Below, piece after piece: positions 1-11,699 of a DNA stretch of 64,000 nucleotides (position 1 is its first letter; every line of letters starts with the position of its first letter). Source of the DNA: Azadirachta indica. Taxonomy: Eukaryota > Streptophyta > Magnoliopsida > Sapindales > Meliaceae. Position numbers and translations under genes: made by a program. Under the pieces are notes generated by a model, which saw only the letters and a list, made by a program, of their open reading frames with translations, was not told where the DNA came from and ran no database searches. The stretch is taken from assembly GCA_022749755.1 (NCBI GenBank), contig CM040453.1:17679368-17743367 (forward strand). Direction: 5' to 3'.

Positions 1-113
1 TGATGGACCGTTATCTTTTTTCTTCTAATATTAAGGTGTATCGATTTGATATATGCCCAAATGGTTTATTTTTTTTAATACGACTTATTATTGATGGTGG
101 CTGTGGTGGTAAA

Positions 114-975
114 TTAGTTTTGGCAATGAATCCAGTCTTGACTCCATCGATCTGCCCCTAGTCCAAACTTTATATTTTGAAATTGACAAACTATCAATTG
201 TAGGGTCTGGAAACAAAATTGGTCTGAAGGATCAATTCTTAAACCTGCTTTCTGGCAAAGGGTAGTAATAAAGCATGGGTGAGTATGAACACTCGTAATC
301 TTAGCTTGAATGATGCAAATCAAATTGTCCTAAATAACCTTCTCAACATTGATTTTCCTTTTAGTATAACTACAATACAACTAAGCTGCTTTTTTTGTTG
401 TGACGTCATGTAGGTGTGACGTGGGTATGAAATTAGAACAAATGAACTTTTTCCATGCTTTTATGTACCTATTGAGTCTGTTTTCAGGGAAGGTAATGAC
501 AGTTGAATCTTGATGTTGACTAGATACTCATGTCGTACCGGGCACACATAGCCTTTTAATAAGATCATCATAATCCTGCTCATGATTTATGTAAAGGCTA
601 AACCCATCTTCATCTTCCTCAAAGGAGGTAAGGCCATAATTTTCATTTATTGTCTTGGAAGAGAATGAGAACTTTTTCCCTTGAATAAAAATTGTGTCAT
701 CTTTATTTGAGAAAGCGGTGTTAGCAAAGAATTCTCGAATCACTGGCACCCTCGCATGGTTTGGGATACTAATAAGTGTTTGCCAATTTCTGTTCATAAT
801 AAATCTTAAAATCAAACCATCTCCTAGATGTGGTTGAAGCCTTTTTTTAGGTATTAACTTTTTGTCATGAAGGACGAATTAGTTGTATTTTTTTCTATTT
901 CATATGAAATAAATCTCTTTTTATTGAAGTGTTGCTGGGAGGATGAGCATTTTGTTTCCTCTTCTTCAATGCCAT
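114..975 (-). pseudogene. Extra 3' ORF of the left Athila-type element (putative plant transposon protein, PF20167-like)
   Basis: The ATG at 975 opens MALKKRKQNAH, and the frame is then shifted. The open segment 528-815 contains RVPVIREFFANTAF, KKFSFSSKTINENYGL and the acidic DDLIKRLCVP block. The segment 114-323 contains THPCFITTLCQKAG. These match, in order, the intact-looking homologue at 61,376-62,092 (PLVREFYANAS, KRISFSSEANNTYYGLP, THPYLITALYLKGR). The protein has no established biochemical function. It is common in plant Athila/gypsy elements downstream of pol. Multiple frame breaks, including one between 323 and 528, make this a pseudogene. Confidence 0.8.
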
Positions 976-2351
976 GCTTACTACCAATTTCTTCTTTAAA
1001 TTGATTCTTATTAAAAAATAATGAGTGCTATATTCCACAAGTTCAACCCATCTCAAACAACCTTAACACCAAGTTTAAGCAATTCATTGAAAAGTCACCT
1101 CATAACTTCATTTGAATCACCTCTCACAAATCAACTTATAATTCCCTTAAACACCTTTCTAACTTCAATTCACTAGTTAAAAACTCTTTCCAAAGTGTTT
1201 GCCAATGCATTGAAAGCCCACTTAAACATGTCATCAAACATATGGTGGGTACATCAATTTTATTCAAGCAAACACACGAAACTCATTCTTTCTTACTTTA
1301 ATTATCACCACTTACCTTTACAAGTGCTTCCTCATGCCAAAACCAAACATTTCCCACAATTTTCCCTTTGAGGCATTTCAATAAACACTTAGAGCACACA
1401 ATTCTAACACTACCCATTCAATACTACAATGAATTTCTCCACCCATTCACACTTTAATCAATGTTTATATACTCCACTACCAATTTTCACAAGTCAATTC
1501 ACCAAATATTTGCAACAAAAACAACACCCAACTCCAAATTCTACCGAATAGTCTCAAAATACCTAAATGGATTATTTTCATCAAATTAATAATTTAGAAT
1601 GATTTTAGGAGAGTTACTTGTAATGGAAGAACAAAGGCTTGCTTAAATTTGATTGATTTGTCTCTAATTGATGTTTCTTGAAAAACATTGAATTGCATTA
1701 TATTGGTTATAAGTTTTGCGTTTTTTGGGTTTAAAGTTGGAAGGTTGAGAAAATCTAAAGCAAAAGTACTTGAAAGAGAGTTTGTGTTTGATTTGGGAAT
1801 GGTTAAAGTATGAATTTTTGGTTTAGATTTGTGAAGTGAAGGTTTGTGTTTGAAGGAAAAGAAATAGAGCAAAGGAGAAGAAAGAGATGAAAGGGGGGTG
1901 GGGTTTTTGTTTAGCAAAGAAAGAAGCTCAAGTCAAAACATAAAATGAAGGGGAGGCTTTAAGCATCCGTGATGAACATTACAAGGGCAAGCAGCTGTGC
2001 CAACCTTAGCGTGGGCGCGCCTTTCTTTTTCCCATTGGACATGCTGGGGCACGCGGATGTTGCGCGGCCTTGCCCTTAAATCTGCCTCCAATGCCTTTGG
2101 ACCAAAATATACACTTAATTCTCTTTGTTCCTTAGCCAAAATTTTGATTCATGCTCCAAAAACAATTTCACACTTACAACCACAAATGAGACAAATTAAA
2201 ACTAACTCACAATGAAAACACAAACATTACACCAATTACTCAAAAATTAAAAATTAAAATTAAATTAGATTAAAAGAGAAAAGGATTAGAAATCTTGAGT
2301 TACCTCTCAAGTAGTGCTTGGTTTAACGTCCTTAGCAGACTTGGCCACGAG
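976..2351 (-). other. Spacer between pol and the extra ORF of the left Athila-type element
   Basis: No convincing coding sequence is present. On the minus strand, a G+C-rich island at 1,985-2,085 contains GCGC/CGCGG words similar to the island at 60,500-60,680 in the right element. It is followed by a C/T-rich leader-like tract (1,600-1,920) resembling 60,690-60,900. Below 1,580 the strand composition flips and the plus strand becomes C-rich. Small open frames here are compositional. Confidence 0.5.
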
Positions 2352-3440
2352 TCAATTAAATAGGTTCCTTGAGTGCAACGTTTGAGATATTCCATTCTTT
2401 ATTATCCAAATAATGATTAAGTCTTTGTCCGTTGGCTCGAAATAACCTACTGTCATCTCTTTGCAATTTAACAGTGCAGAGAAAAAAACTTTGTTGATTA
2501 AAAATCTCCTTGACCACCTTGATCTTAGTTTTCTTGGAAAAAATTTCAATCTAGAATTGAACAAAAGCAGTTGCTCTTCTTCCTTAAATTCTTGCCTCAA
2601 GATTCGATTATCATGCCACCTCTTTGTCTTCTCCTTGTAAATTTGGGCATTCTCAAAAGCATCATTCCTGAACTCTTCCATCTCATTTAATTGAAGCAAT
2701 TTTTTCTCTTCCGACACCTTCATATCAAAATTTGATGCTTTTGTAGCCCAATATACTTTGTGTTCCAGTTTGACTGAAAAGTGACATGCTTTTCCGAATA
2801 CTGACTTATAGGTAACATTATAATAAAAGTTTTAAACACTGTACGGTAGGCCCATAATGCATCGTCTAACTTTTTCTACCGATCTTTCCTTGAATTGTTT
2901 ATCATCTTCTCAAGAATTTTCTTTAATTCTCTGTTTAAGATCTCTGCTTAATCACTTGTTTAAGGATGGTAAAGTATAGCAATTTAATGCTTAACACTAT
3001 ATTTTTCTAATAGAACTTCAAGGTGATGATTATAAAAATGCTTTCCACCATTGCTAATAATTACCCATGGTGTTCTAAAATGAGTGAAAATGTACTTGCG
3101 TAAGAAGTTAGTAACCACTTTTGAATTGTTTATGCGACAAGCTATAGCTTTAACCCATTTAAAAACATAATCCATAGCTAATAAAATGTACTGATTAAAG
3201 AATGATGATGGAAATGGTTCCATGAAATCTAACGCCAAAAAAGAAAACATCTTTATCTCCAAAATATTTTTCAAATGCATCTCATTTCTTTGAGAAATAT
3301 TTCCAATCCTTTGACATTGATTATAAGTAGCAACAAATGCATGAGTATCCTTGAATAGGTTGGCCAAAAGAATCCTAATTGAAGTACCTTAATAGCCATC
3401 TTTATTGCACCAAAATGTCTCCCATACTCTGATGAATGAA
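2352..3440 (-). pseudogene. Integrase of the left Athila-type element
   Basis: The segment 2,984-3,367 begins in the zinc-binding region (CQRIGN-SQRNEM) and continues into the DDE core. The first catalytic aspartate is present in LALDFMEPFP. The second is lost: ISDGG has become ISNGG. The glutamate-bearing NRELK block follows at about 2,930 after two stops. The C-terminal segment 2,352-2,723 holds LLQLNEMEEFRNDAFENA, ERTKRWHD-like and LLLFNSRLKFFPRKLRSRW blocks, the typical integrase end in this clade. Catalysis would be impossible with the D-to-N change even if the frame were restored. Confidence 0.87.
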
Positions 3441-3479
3441 AATGCTTCAATATGCTCTGCGCTTCATCTTTTGGAACAC

Positions 3480-4270
3480 ACCTTCTAATAACTTGATTCG
3501 GACTTTTCTTGAATAACAGTAGGTACTACTATAAGAATAATTTCACATCATGCAATAATTTATTCTTTTGATGAAATGAAAAATCTGGTGGTAGTACTCC
3601 ACATGCCAAATAATTGACATAATTCGCATACCAAAGAAGCTTAGATTCTATTGAAAATAGCTGCTCATCCAAAAACGTTTCAAAGACTCGTGAATTTTCA
3701 ATCCTCTCCTCCATTTTCAACCTTGGAAGATGATTTGCAACCAAATTTTCACTACCCTTCTTGTCTCTTATTTCAATGTCAAACTCTTAAAGTAATAAAA
3801 CCATCGAATAAGCCTTGGATTTGCATCTTTCTTTGCAAACAAATGGCAGATGGTAGTATGGTTTGTGAACACGACTACTTTAAAGCCAATGATGTATGGC
3901 CTAAACTTGTCAAAGGCAAAGACTACCACAAGCATCTTTTTTTTTTAGTTGTTGTATAATTTTGTTGAGCACTATCACGAGTTCGTCTTGCATAATATAT
4001 GGCCTAAAATGTCCTGTCTCCCTTTTGTCTGAACACCACTCTAAGAACATAGTCGCTAACATCACATATAATCTCAAATGGTTGACTTCAGTCTGGAACT
4101 ACCATTATTATAGCCGTTATCAATTTCTTCTTAATCAGCATGAGCGCCTGCAAACAATTATTATTAAAGTCAAATATCATGTCTTTTTTAAGTAAATTAC
4201 ACAAAGGTTTTACAATTTTAGAAAAATCTTTGATAAATTTCGTGTAAAAGCTCATATGTAGAAGAAAACT
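3480..4270 (-). pseudogene. RNase H domain and integrase linker of the left Athila-type element
   Basis: Between RT and integrase the minus strand carries many stops, but short blocks typical of the gypsy RNase H region remain: words resembling ACGSLCL (about 3,890-3,940) and KSKAYSMVLLL (about 3,800-3,830). The post-RNase H linker is open at 3,529-3,744 with VANHLPRL, EERIENSR, LPWYANYVNYL-like and VLPPDFSFHQKNKLLHDVK blocks, which directly precede the integrase zinc-binding region in Athila polyproteins. The domain call rests on position and these fragments. Confidence 0.65.
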
Positions 4271-5057
4271 CTATATTCCTTTGACATTTTCAGGTGGTGG
4301 GAGCTTTTTAATTGCTTTAATCTTGGCACGATCAACCTCAATTCCCTTTGACAAAATCCTGTGCCCGAGAACAATTCCTTTTTGCATCATGAAATGAAAC
4401 TTCTCCAAATTGAGTACTAAATTTGTTTCTTCACACCTACACAACACTAGAGAAAGATTGTGAAGGCATTTATTAAATAATGAACCAAACACTAAAAAAT
4501 CATCCATAAATATTGCCATTATCTCTTCAACCATATCCGCAAATATTGCCATCATACACCTTTGAAAAGTGGTAGGGGCATTGCATAAGCTGAATGGCAT
4601 TTTTCGAAAAGCAAAAGTACTATATGGGCACATAAAAGTACTCTTCTATTGACCTTTAGAGGCTACTGCAATCTTTGTAACCAAAATACCCATTAAGAAA
4701 GCAATAATGCTGATACCCTACTAATCTATCTAATATTTGATCAATGAATGGAAGCGAGAAGTGGTTTTTACTTGTTGTCTTGTTGAGGTTTTGGTAATCA
4801 ATGCACACACGCCAACAAGTCACCGTTCTTGTGGAAATTAATTCGTTGTTATCATTTTTCACAACTGTTATTTTAAGCACAACTTGAACCGAACTAACCC
4901 AAGGGCTACCCAAAATAGCATAAATAATCCCAGCATTCAACCACTTTAATACTTCCGCATGCACTACTTCCTTCATCGCTGGATTAAGTCTACATTGATG
5001 CTCAATAGTTGGTTTGTAGTTTTCCTCTATTAGAATTTTGTGCATACAAAAGGTCAA
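4271..5057 (-). pseudogene. Reverse transcriptase domain of the left Athila-type element
   Basis: Two open segments carry the RT fingers and palm. The first, 4,656-5,057, has LNPAMKEVVHAEVLKWLNAGI, SPWVSSVQVV, WRVCIDYQNLNK and HFSLPFIDQILDRL. The second, 4,271-4,633, has FAFRKMPFSLCNAPTTFQRC, the catalytic box FMDDF (equivalent of YxDD) and EKFHFMMQKGIVLGHRI. The catalytic aspartates are present, but a frameshift separates the segments near 4,640 and the first segment ends in a stop. Synthesis of retrotransposon cDNA is the family role. This copy is a fossil. Confidence 0.88.
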
Positions 5058-5485
5058 ACTAATACCTTTAATATCCGTAATGGACCATCCAAAGCAGACT
5101 TATGCTTCTTCAACACTTCAAGCAATTTCATCTTTTCATCTTCATTCCACAATGCAGAAATAATTACCAGAAATTCTCTCCAAAAAAATGCATATATAAG
5201 GTGCTCTGGCAGTTCCTTAAACACCAGCCTATTATAAGCAATCTCAGTAGCTTTCTTAGATCCAACCTCTTCTTTTTTTCAATTCACTTTCAATACAATT
5301 ATCACAACCAACGTCATGAACTTGTAAAGCTTCCACTGCACAAACTTCATCAAACAAATCTCCACAATTATCACAATCATCATAACTAAGATTATGCAAC
5401 ACTTTCTTTCTAGATAAAGACTTCACAATGCACATTTTCAATGGATCTTTAGGCATCACATCACAAAGCATGTTTCTAACACACT

Positions 5486-5960
5486 CTAAATCAAATCAAC
5501 TGTATTGCAAGAATGTACCTCATCCAGGAATTTCAAAGTGTTGTAAATGTTTAATTTTACTTTTTTATCATTAACTCGTAAAATGAGCTTCTTGTTAAGC
5601 ACATCAATCAAAGCTTTATCGGTAGCTAAGAATGGCCTTCCAAGTACGATAGGAACCTCGTGATCTTCTTCTATATCCAAAAACACAAAGTCAACTAGAA
5701 AGATAAACTTATCTACCTTCACTAGTACATCTTCAATAATTCCCATGGATAAGTGAGAAAATGTTCAACTATTTGTAACGAGATAATTGTCGGTTTGACT
5801 TTTCTCAAACCCAATTTTCGAAAAATTAAGAGTGGTATTAAGTTAATGCTTGCACCCAAGTCACACAATGCTTTCTCAAAGTTTAATTTCCAAATGGTGC
5901 ATGGAATGGTGAAACTACCCGGATCCTTCTCCTTCTACGGTAACTTCTTTTGACTTTACA
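5486..5960 (-). pseudogene. Retropepsin-like aspartic protease domain of the left Athila-type element
   Basis: The minus strand shows the active-site loop DLGASINLIP near 5,835-5,865 (a D-x-G-A form common in plant gypsy elements). Downstream at 5,486-5,746 is the second conserved block with EEDHEVPIVLGRPFLATDKA, the flap and C-terminal hydrophobic strand. The two blocks are in different frames and stops lie between them. In family members this domain cleaves the gag-pol polyprotein; here it is dead. The linker toward RT (5,256-5,471) is rich in Cys, Asp and Glu. Confidence 0.8.
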
Positions 5961-6299
5961 TAATTGGGCATTTGTTCTAATGCATTCGCAAATGGAATGT
6001 TAATATGAAGCTTTTTAAAAATTTCAAAAAATTTACAAAACTAAGCATCAATCTTTTTCTTTTAGAATTTTTTAGGGAAAAGCAATGGTGGTGCAATAAT
6101 ATGAGGGCTGTCAGGAAATGAAATTCCATACGGCTTAGACTCTTTCTTTGGTGCTTCCTCTTTAACTTCCTTATCAATCGCTTAACTTATCTTTAACTTA
6201 TCTTCCTTTGTTTCACTTTTCTTAGGCTTAGGTGGTTCCAACTTCTTGCCACTTTGAAGAGTGATTGCCTTGCATTGGTCTTTTAAGATTTGGTTACGT

Positions 6300-7518
6300 G
6301 TCGCTAAGAAACTTCTCGAATGATTATCCCTTGATTGAATTAGTAAGTTAGCCAATTTAAGTTTCTAGCAACTTCATTGTAGCACTCATATTTGGGTAAT
6401 AAGTCTCAACGCTATCAAGTCGAGCTTCATCCTTATTGAACCAATTCCTTGTTTCCATAATAAACGTTCCCACGAGATGGTCCAAGGATGGTTTCTTTTT
6501 TATCATCGGTTGTTGAAACCCCCAAGGATGATATGGTTGCAAAGCATTCCTTTGACTTCTATAGGAAAAATTCTCATGATTGCGGAGTGCGGAATGATAG
6601 TGAATTGGTACGTTGTTGCTTAGCCCAAAGTTACAGTTCCGGTTATTGATAAATTGACATTGCTCCTCTTCCAAGCCTTCATTAGCATATTAAGAACTTT
6701 TAACCATTACTTTCTTTTGGCTAGAAGAGGCCTTCCTTATGGAAAGATTCTTAATCTGATTTGTTAAAGTTGTCACTAGGGTTGAAAATGCTACTATTTT
6801 TACAATTGAACTCTCGTAGCTCTCTTTACAATTGACCCTCACTCGACCATTGGTAATTACTACACATTATTTCTTTTAGGAAAGCATAAGCTTTTTCAAT
6901 CGTCTTGAACAACAAAGTACCACTATTTGCTGCATCTATAATTGTTCGAGCTTGCCCATTCAATCCATTATAGAACAACTATATTTGGAATCAATTTTGG
7001 TACCCATGTTGAGGACACTTCCGGATTAAATCCTTAAATTTCTCCCAAGGCTCATACAATGGCTCAAAGTCCAATTGCCTAAATTGTACAATTTCACCAC
7101 TCAACTATGAAGTCATAGACAATGGAAAGAATTTTGTAAAGAACTTCTGAGCCAATTTGTCCCATGTAGTGATGTTCCTTAGTTGTAAAGATTGCAGCTA
7201 GCCTCTTGCCTTATTTCTTAATAAAAATGAAAATAATCTCATCCGAATCACGTCTTAATCCACTCCATTCATTTTTATTGTGTCACACACTTGCAAAAAC
7301 ATGATCAAATGGATATTAAGATCTTCATGAGACAGACCATCATACTGATTTTGTTGAACCATGTTAATCAAAGCCAATTTAAGCTTAACATTTTTGGCGT
7401 TAATGGTTTGCCGATGAATTCCTGAATAGTTATCATTAACCACTGGCCAAAAGTAATCTTGAAATGCTTTCAGTTATTAGGATTGTGGTTGTAGCTATTG
7501 ATTTCCTTCGTCTGTCAT
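6300..7518 (-). pseudogene. gag (capsid) pseudogene of the left Athila-type element
   Basis: The likely start is the ATG at 7,518 (MTDEGNQ followed by a stop). Conserved gag blocks follow on the minus strand: a region with LALINMVQQNQYDGL and CDTIKMNGV (about 7,255-7,400), then a retrotransposon gag core with ITTWDKLAQKFFTKFFP and LYEPWEKFKDLIRKCP (about 7,000-7,180), then YNGLNGQARTIIDAA (about 6,930-6,980). The C-terminal part (6,357-6,674) contains the asparagine-rich ENFSYRSQRN and a conserved KKPSLDHLVGTFIMET block. Several in-frame stops and frame changes separate the blocks, so no capsid protein can be made. It lies directly downstream of the primer-binding site, as expected. Confidence 0.8.
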
Positions 7519-7719
7519 GTTTCTTGATCTATTCCTTCTTTCTCTTCTCAATCGATGAAAAGTCAGTTCAATCTTCAAACTAAATGCAACAAATTCAAGG
7601 GTTGACATACAACTACAAAACTTCAAAGCAGAACAAAAATTAAACAAAACAAAAATTAAAATCTAAATTAAAATTAAACTATGCAATCTCCATATTAATA
7701 AAAACTCAAAAATTGTTAG

Positions 7720-7737
7720 TCCTTGACAACAACGCCA
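7720..7737 (-). other. Primer-binding site, tRNA-Asp-like, decayed
   Basis: The minus strand reads TGGCGTTGTTGTCAAGGA just inside the LTR end. This matches the 18-base complement of the plant tRNA-Asp 3' end at 13 positions. All five differences are transitions (three C to T, two G to A), the pattern left by 5-methylcytosine deamination. Confidence 0.7.
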
Positions 7738-7743
7738 AAAACT

Positions 7744-8848
7744 TGATACGCTACCATGTATTTCGTAAGTATACGGAATCATACAAGCAGTAAGTGAAAA
7801 AGAATGGGTTCTTGAACCCACAAGGAATAAGTTTATGAATTTTTAATTAAGTAATGCAACTATGATAGATTAACTTTATCTGAACACTAAAAAAATTGCA
7901 AGAGCAAGCAAATATAATTGAAATTTACACAAAGGGCAACTAAATTGATTAACAAAATTAAAAATAACAAATTATACTAATTAAAAAGAAAATATGTGGA
8001 AACTGATATGAAAAATTGTCCTACGATTTTGATTTCGCCTAACTCTTACCATATCTCTTTTAATTTTGAAATTTGCTAAGTTTTTATTTTTAATACACTA
8101 GTAACAGGTTCTAAGTAACCTTGTTCCCTCTCCCGAATATCAAACTAGGTTTACATTTAACTAAATCAATCGATATCCCTATCTAACTGAGTTAACTTAA
8201 CACTACTTTAATCCAACCTGTTATTAAATTTTAGAAATTAATTCACCTTCCAATTTATTAAATCCTAAGTATTAACGTGATTATCTGGTCATTGATATTC
8301 TCCCAAACTCTCAATATACTAGATTAGATTTTTCAAATTTCATGAACAATTTAGACTATGCCTAAGTACCAATTCATTCATGTTTGATATAATAATTCAT
8401 TATACAACAAATCATTAGCATTAAGTATAAGAAAAATCCAAGTGATTAAAAATAAATAACAATAACAAATTCTTTCATTAGTCAAATTATGATAGAATTA
8501 GATTATATCAAAATCCTAAAACATGAAAATTTAACCTAACATATCAACAATTAAACACAAATCCATAATGAAATTAATTATTCTTACAACAATCCAACAA
8601 TAGAATAAAATAAATTCCAAAGCAAAAGTGAGAGTTTGAGAAGACAAATTTAATGATGAAGGATCAAATTAATCTTCAAGTCTTCTTCCAAAAGCCTTCA
8701 AGCTTAATTCTTCCTTTTCTCTTTGTAAAAACCTTTTCTTTTCTCTCTCTCTCTCTCTCTCTAAAAAGTTTTTTCCTCTATTCTTGGATGGCCCTTTTTA
8801 TATGACGGTTGATGTATAAAAATTAGGGAAACCTAAGATTAGCACACA
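7744..8848 (-). repeat. 5' LTR of the left Athila-type element
   Basis: On the minus strand this stretch starts with TG near 8,848 and ends in TATCA at 7,744, six bases before the primer-binding site. A TATA-like motif lies near 8,794-8,802, followed by a purine-rich (GA)n leader at 8,742-8,762, as expected for an LTR promoter and early transcript. Its 3' part resembles the right-hand LTR at 62,766-63,835. The exact 5' boundary is uncertain because a MITE lies directly beyond it. Confidence 0.65.
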
Positions 8849-8858
8849 TAAAAATAAT

Positions 8859-9820
8859 AGGCGTTTTAACACACACCTCCTCTAAAATTTGAGATTTTAA
8901 TATTTATATAAAAGGTTTAAGGAAAAGCATACTTACCTCTCCTAAACTGTTAATTGACCATCCAATTTTATTTATAGGATTATAATACCCTTAATTGTTT
9001 CAAAATAAAGTATAAGAAATTCAATTTGTATGTAATCAAAAATAATTTTAATTTATATTTATTTAAAAATTAAAAATTTAATTAATGACAATTTAATTTG
9101 ATAATTTTATTTTACGTGTATTTAATATTTATTGAAATTAAGAATTTACTTAATTATAATTTAACTTGATAATTTTAGTTTACATTTATTTAATATTTAT
9201 TCAAACTAAAAATTTCATTTTTGTTCATGTATTATATTTATTCAAATTTTAAATTCTAATATGCAAACTGCCGTCTTTCTTACCATCTTTTTTTGCAAAT
9301 TCTCCAGTAATAAATCATATTTCTTTTATTTCACTAAATAATTCCATAACTTTATCAACCTCACTCTTTTTAAAAAAAATACTTTAATACAAGATTTATG
9401 TCATACACATTCATATTAAATTCACACTTCAATATCAATCTTATGATTCATAAAATAAATATAGACTTTTGGGTTTATACAAAAAATTTGATGAAATTGT
9501 GCAATGATAAAAAATTGATAAAAATATCAACATGGATAAATTGCTAATTTTAAATATCGTTAAATAAATTTTTAATTTAAATAAATATTAAATGAATATA
9601 AATTATAATTATCATTAATCAAAATTTTAATTATTTTAATTTTTTGAAGATCAAATAAATTAAAATTGAGTTTTTTAAACTTTATTTTGAAGTAATTAAG
9701 GATATTAAGTGAAAATATATGATCAATTGACGGTTCAAAAAAAATAAGTATGCTTTTTTTTAAAATTTTTTATTTAAATATTAAAATAGTAACCTCAAGA
9801 ACAGTATGTATTAAAACTCT
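8859..9820. mobile_element. Fold-back Mutator-like MITE with 9-bp target duplication (copy A)
   Basis: The element is 962 bp and flanked by the direct repeat AAAAATAAT (8,850-8,858 and 9,821-9,829). The ends are inverted: left AGGCGTTTTAACACACACC, and right, reverse-complemented, AGAGTTTTAATACATAC. Inverted similarity extends inward for about 170 bp or more, including a GCATACTTA block and a TTCAAAATAAAG block. The 9-bp duplication and long inverted ends are typical of Mutator-like elements. There is no coding capacity. A second copy of the family is at 43,889-44,917. Confidence 0.8.
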
Positions 9821-9829
9821 AAAAATAAT

Positions 9830-9921
9830 ATCATAGGATTATATATTTGGAGAAATTTGTAAAAGGCTCTTAATGTTCAAGTATTCCCTAGGCGCCGAAT
9901 GTTCCAACATAACAAAATCAT
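9830..9921 (-). pseudogene. LINE ORF2 start (endonuclease N-terminus), truncated
   Basis: The ATG at 9,921 (minus) opens MILLCWNIRRLGNT, stop, then TLRAFYKFLQIYNPMILFL. This matches the first strand of the AP-endonuclease domain that begins plant L1-type LINE ORF2 proteins (usually WNxRGLGNPRTxRAL). Only about 30 codons remain before the MITE target duplication at 9,821-9,829, and the Athila LTR begins just past the MITE. A stop within the first 15 codons shows the copy was already dead. The rest of ORF2, if present, would lie beyond the left window edge. Confidence 0.7.
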
Positions 9922-9924
9922 GGA

Positions 9925-11431
9925 TCTCGGCAGGGCTGGAATCCAGCCTCTGCCGCTGTGAAGTCATCAGTAGCATATTGATGGCTCAAAGAAGTATGAC
10001 GAGGCGTGGTAGGAGGAAAAAAGGAACCTAAAGAGCTTGAACTGTCTTCAACTTCATTGGAAGCATTTTGGACTATATTATTGGGCTTCTTGGACCTTTG
10101 GCCATCAAGATCTTCATCTTCGTTAATTTCTTTGGGCCGTAAGAGCTTTATTATTCTTTTTGTTATTCTTACTGAGCACTCCCTAGCCCTGCGTTTCCAT
10201 TTTCTTTTTGTATTTTCATTGTGGGCTTGTAGTGGACTTTGTAGTCCATTGGCCCAACTTCGGATATCCCCGTGTAAAAGGAGTTAAAACTTGAGCAGAA
10301 TTTGGAAGTTCTTTGTTCCTATCTGGGACTTCAAAATTTAGCGGAGACAGCACCGAAGATGTAGCTTGGTCAGAGGAATGGGCAGAAAAAAGACTTTTCC
10401 ATCGTCCCAAGTTCTGTAGTTGATTAAAGATTTTAAGCAGCTGCCATTTTTTTTTTTTTTTATCAACATTAAATGTGTGATCCGCATTGAGAGATATTTC
10501 AGGGGCCCAATTTTTAATGTGTCATCATCATACTCCAAAAAAAATCTAGTCTTCTAGTACAATTAGATCCACATGTTTTGCAAGCCCCGATGTTGGCTAT
10601 TCCTCATTCCAATCGGTGGTAAACTACACTTCTGTCTTTTTCTTTTTTCTTTGTGCCAAGATTTGAGTTGTTTTACCCTTTCTGCAAAAGTGGGAGCTCT
10701 CAATCACGGGCCATACTCAAATTTTTAATCCTTATCAATCATGAACATAATTTGAGGAGAAATGGTGGTACATTCTCTGAAAACATGCCCAATACAACCA
10801 CAACAGAAACAAAAATCTGGGAGACGTTCGTATAGAAGTGGAAGAATGGCCCATTCATCTTCACCTTGGAGTTTTATTTTAATGTCCCTTCGTAATGGCT
10901 TAGGTTACATCTATTATAAATTAAAAATTTTCCAAAGCAGGATCTACTTGAATCAAAATCAACTATCTTCCACATGCCCAATTTTACTCTCTAACTACAC
11001 ACCCATTTCACGATTCATACACATAACAGGGATGTTATGAATCTGCACCCAGAAAAATGCATGTGTAAAACTTTATTTAGACACATTACCAGTCCCAGAT
11101 AGTTTAGATAACGCTAACAAGGATTTGTCAAAATTCCATGGCCCATTTGCTAAAACTCTTCTCCCATCAACAGCAGAAGAAAATAAAAGATAAATTTATT
11201 ATCTCCCAAACTCTCCCCTGTAACTTCTTTAAGAGTTCTCCATATATGTTTTATAGTTATTTTAAAAACTTCTTGATAAACTGCTCTTGTTGACAAAACT
11301 TTCCCAACCGAACCACAAGCAGTCAGTTTTTCTTCCTTTTCTTCAGAATCTTCTTACAGTATAAATATATTTTCTTCTGCCTTTATTAAGGAAAGAGAAT
11401 TGCATAACTTCGTGAGCTCCTCGGTATCCAT
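9925..11431 (-). pseudogene. LINE ORF1 (DUF4283 / CCHC zinc-knuckle nucleic-acid-binding protein), minus strand
   Basis: The ATG at 11,431 gives MDTEELTKLCNSLSL, the usual start of plant LINE ORF1. The DUF4283 core is recognisable near 11,000-11,150 (FFWVQIHNIPVMCMNREMG), then KFLI and IDVTKPLRRDIKIKLQ near 10,860-10,930. The zinc knuckle LPDFCFCCGCIGHVFREC lies at about 10,765-10,825 with all four ligands (C-x2-C-x4-H-x4-C). A low-complexity C-terminal part follows down to ORF2. Several in-frame stops are present, for example after FIL near 11,350. The family role is RNA binding in LINE particles. About 250 bp upstream of the ATG (to 11,690) is probably the 5' UTR. Confidence 0.82.
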
Positions 11432-11699
11432 TTAGGATTGATGGGATAGCTTCTATAGAGTTCAGGGAGAGGAATAAAGTTTGAATAAACAGTTCTTATA
11501 GAGCGATGAGATGGGTTTTGGCTTCTTTATGGCTGGATATGGCGCAGCAACATACCTGTAGGTGTAGGATTGACGCAGCATATTAAAGTAATTTGGTCGC
11601 CCAGTGATCTGTCACAGAAGGTTGATGATTTATAAAGTTAGTGTTGCTGTATAAAATACCTGACAGGATCATATGATGTAAATAGTTTAGATTAATTTA

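Larger units (their letters stand above)
1..8848 (-). mobile_element. Athila-type Ty3/gypsy LTR retrotransposon, degenerate, 3' end outside window
   Basis: Reading the minus strand from high to low coordinates gives a 5' LTR, a primer-binding site, gag, aspartic protease, reverse transcriptase, RNase H, integrase, a long spacer and an extra ORF of the plant 'Transposase_32' type (PF20167). The order protease-RT-RNaseH-integrase is that of Ty3/gypsy. The extra 3' ORF and the tRNA-Asp-like primer site point to the Athila clade. Every reading frame is broken by stops and frameshifts, so the copy cannot act on its own. The 3' LTR lies to the left of the window. The element appears to have inserted in a minus-strand LINE whose ORF2 start is at 9,830-9,921. 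Confidence 0.88.

Noticed and set aside
1594..1917. 107-codon minus-strand open frame rich in Ser, Pro and Leu
   Set aside because: It is the C/T-rich leader-like tract of the Athila spacer; the equivalent tract in the right element does not encode a similar protein.
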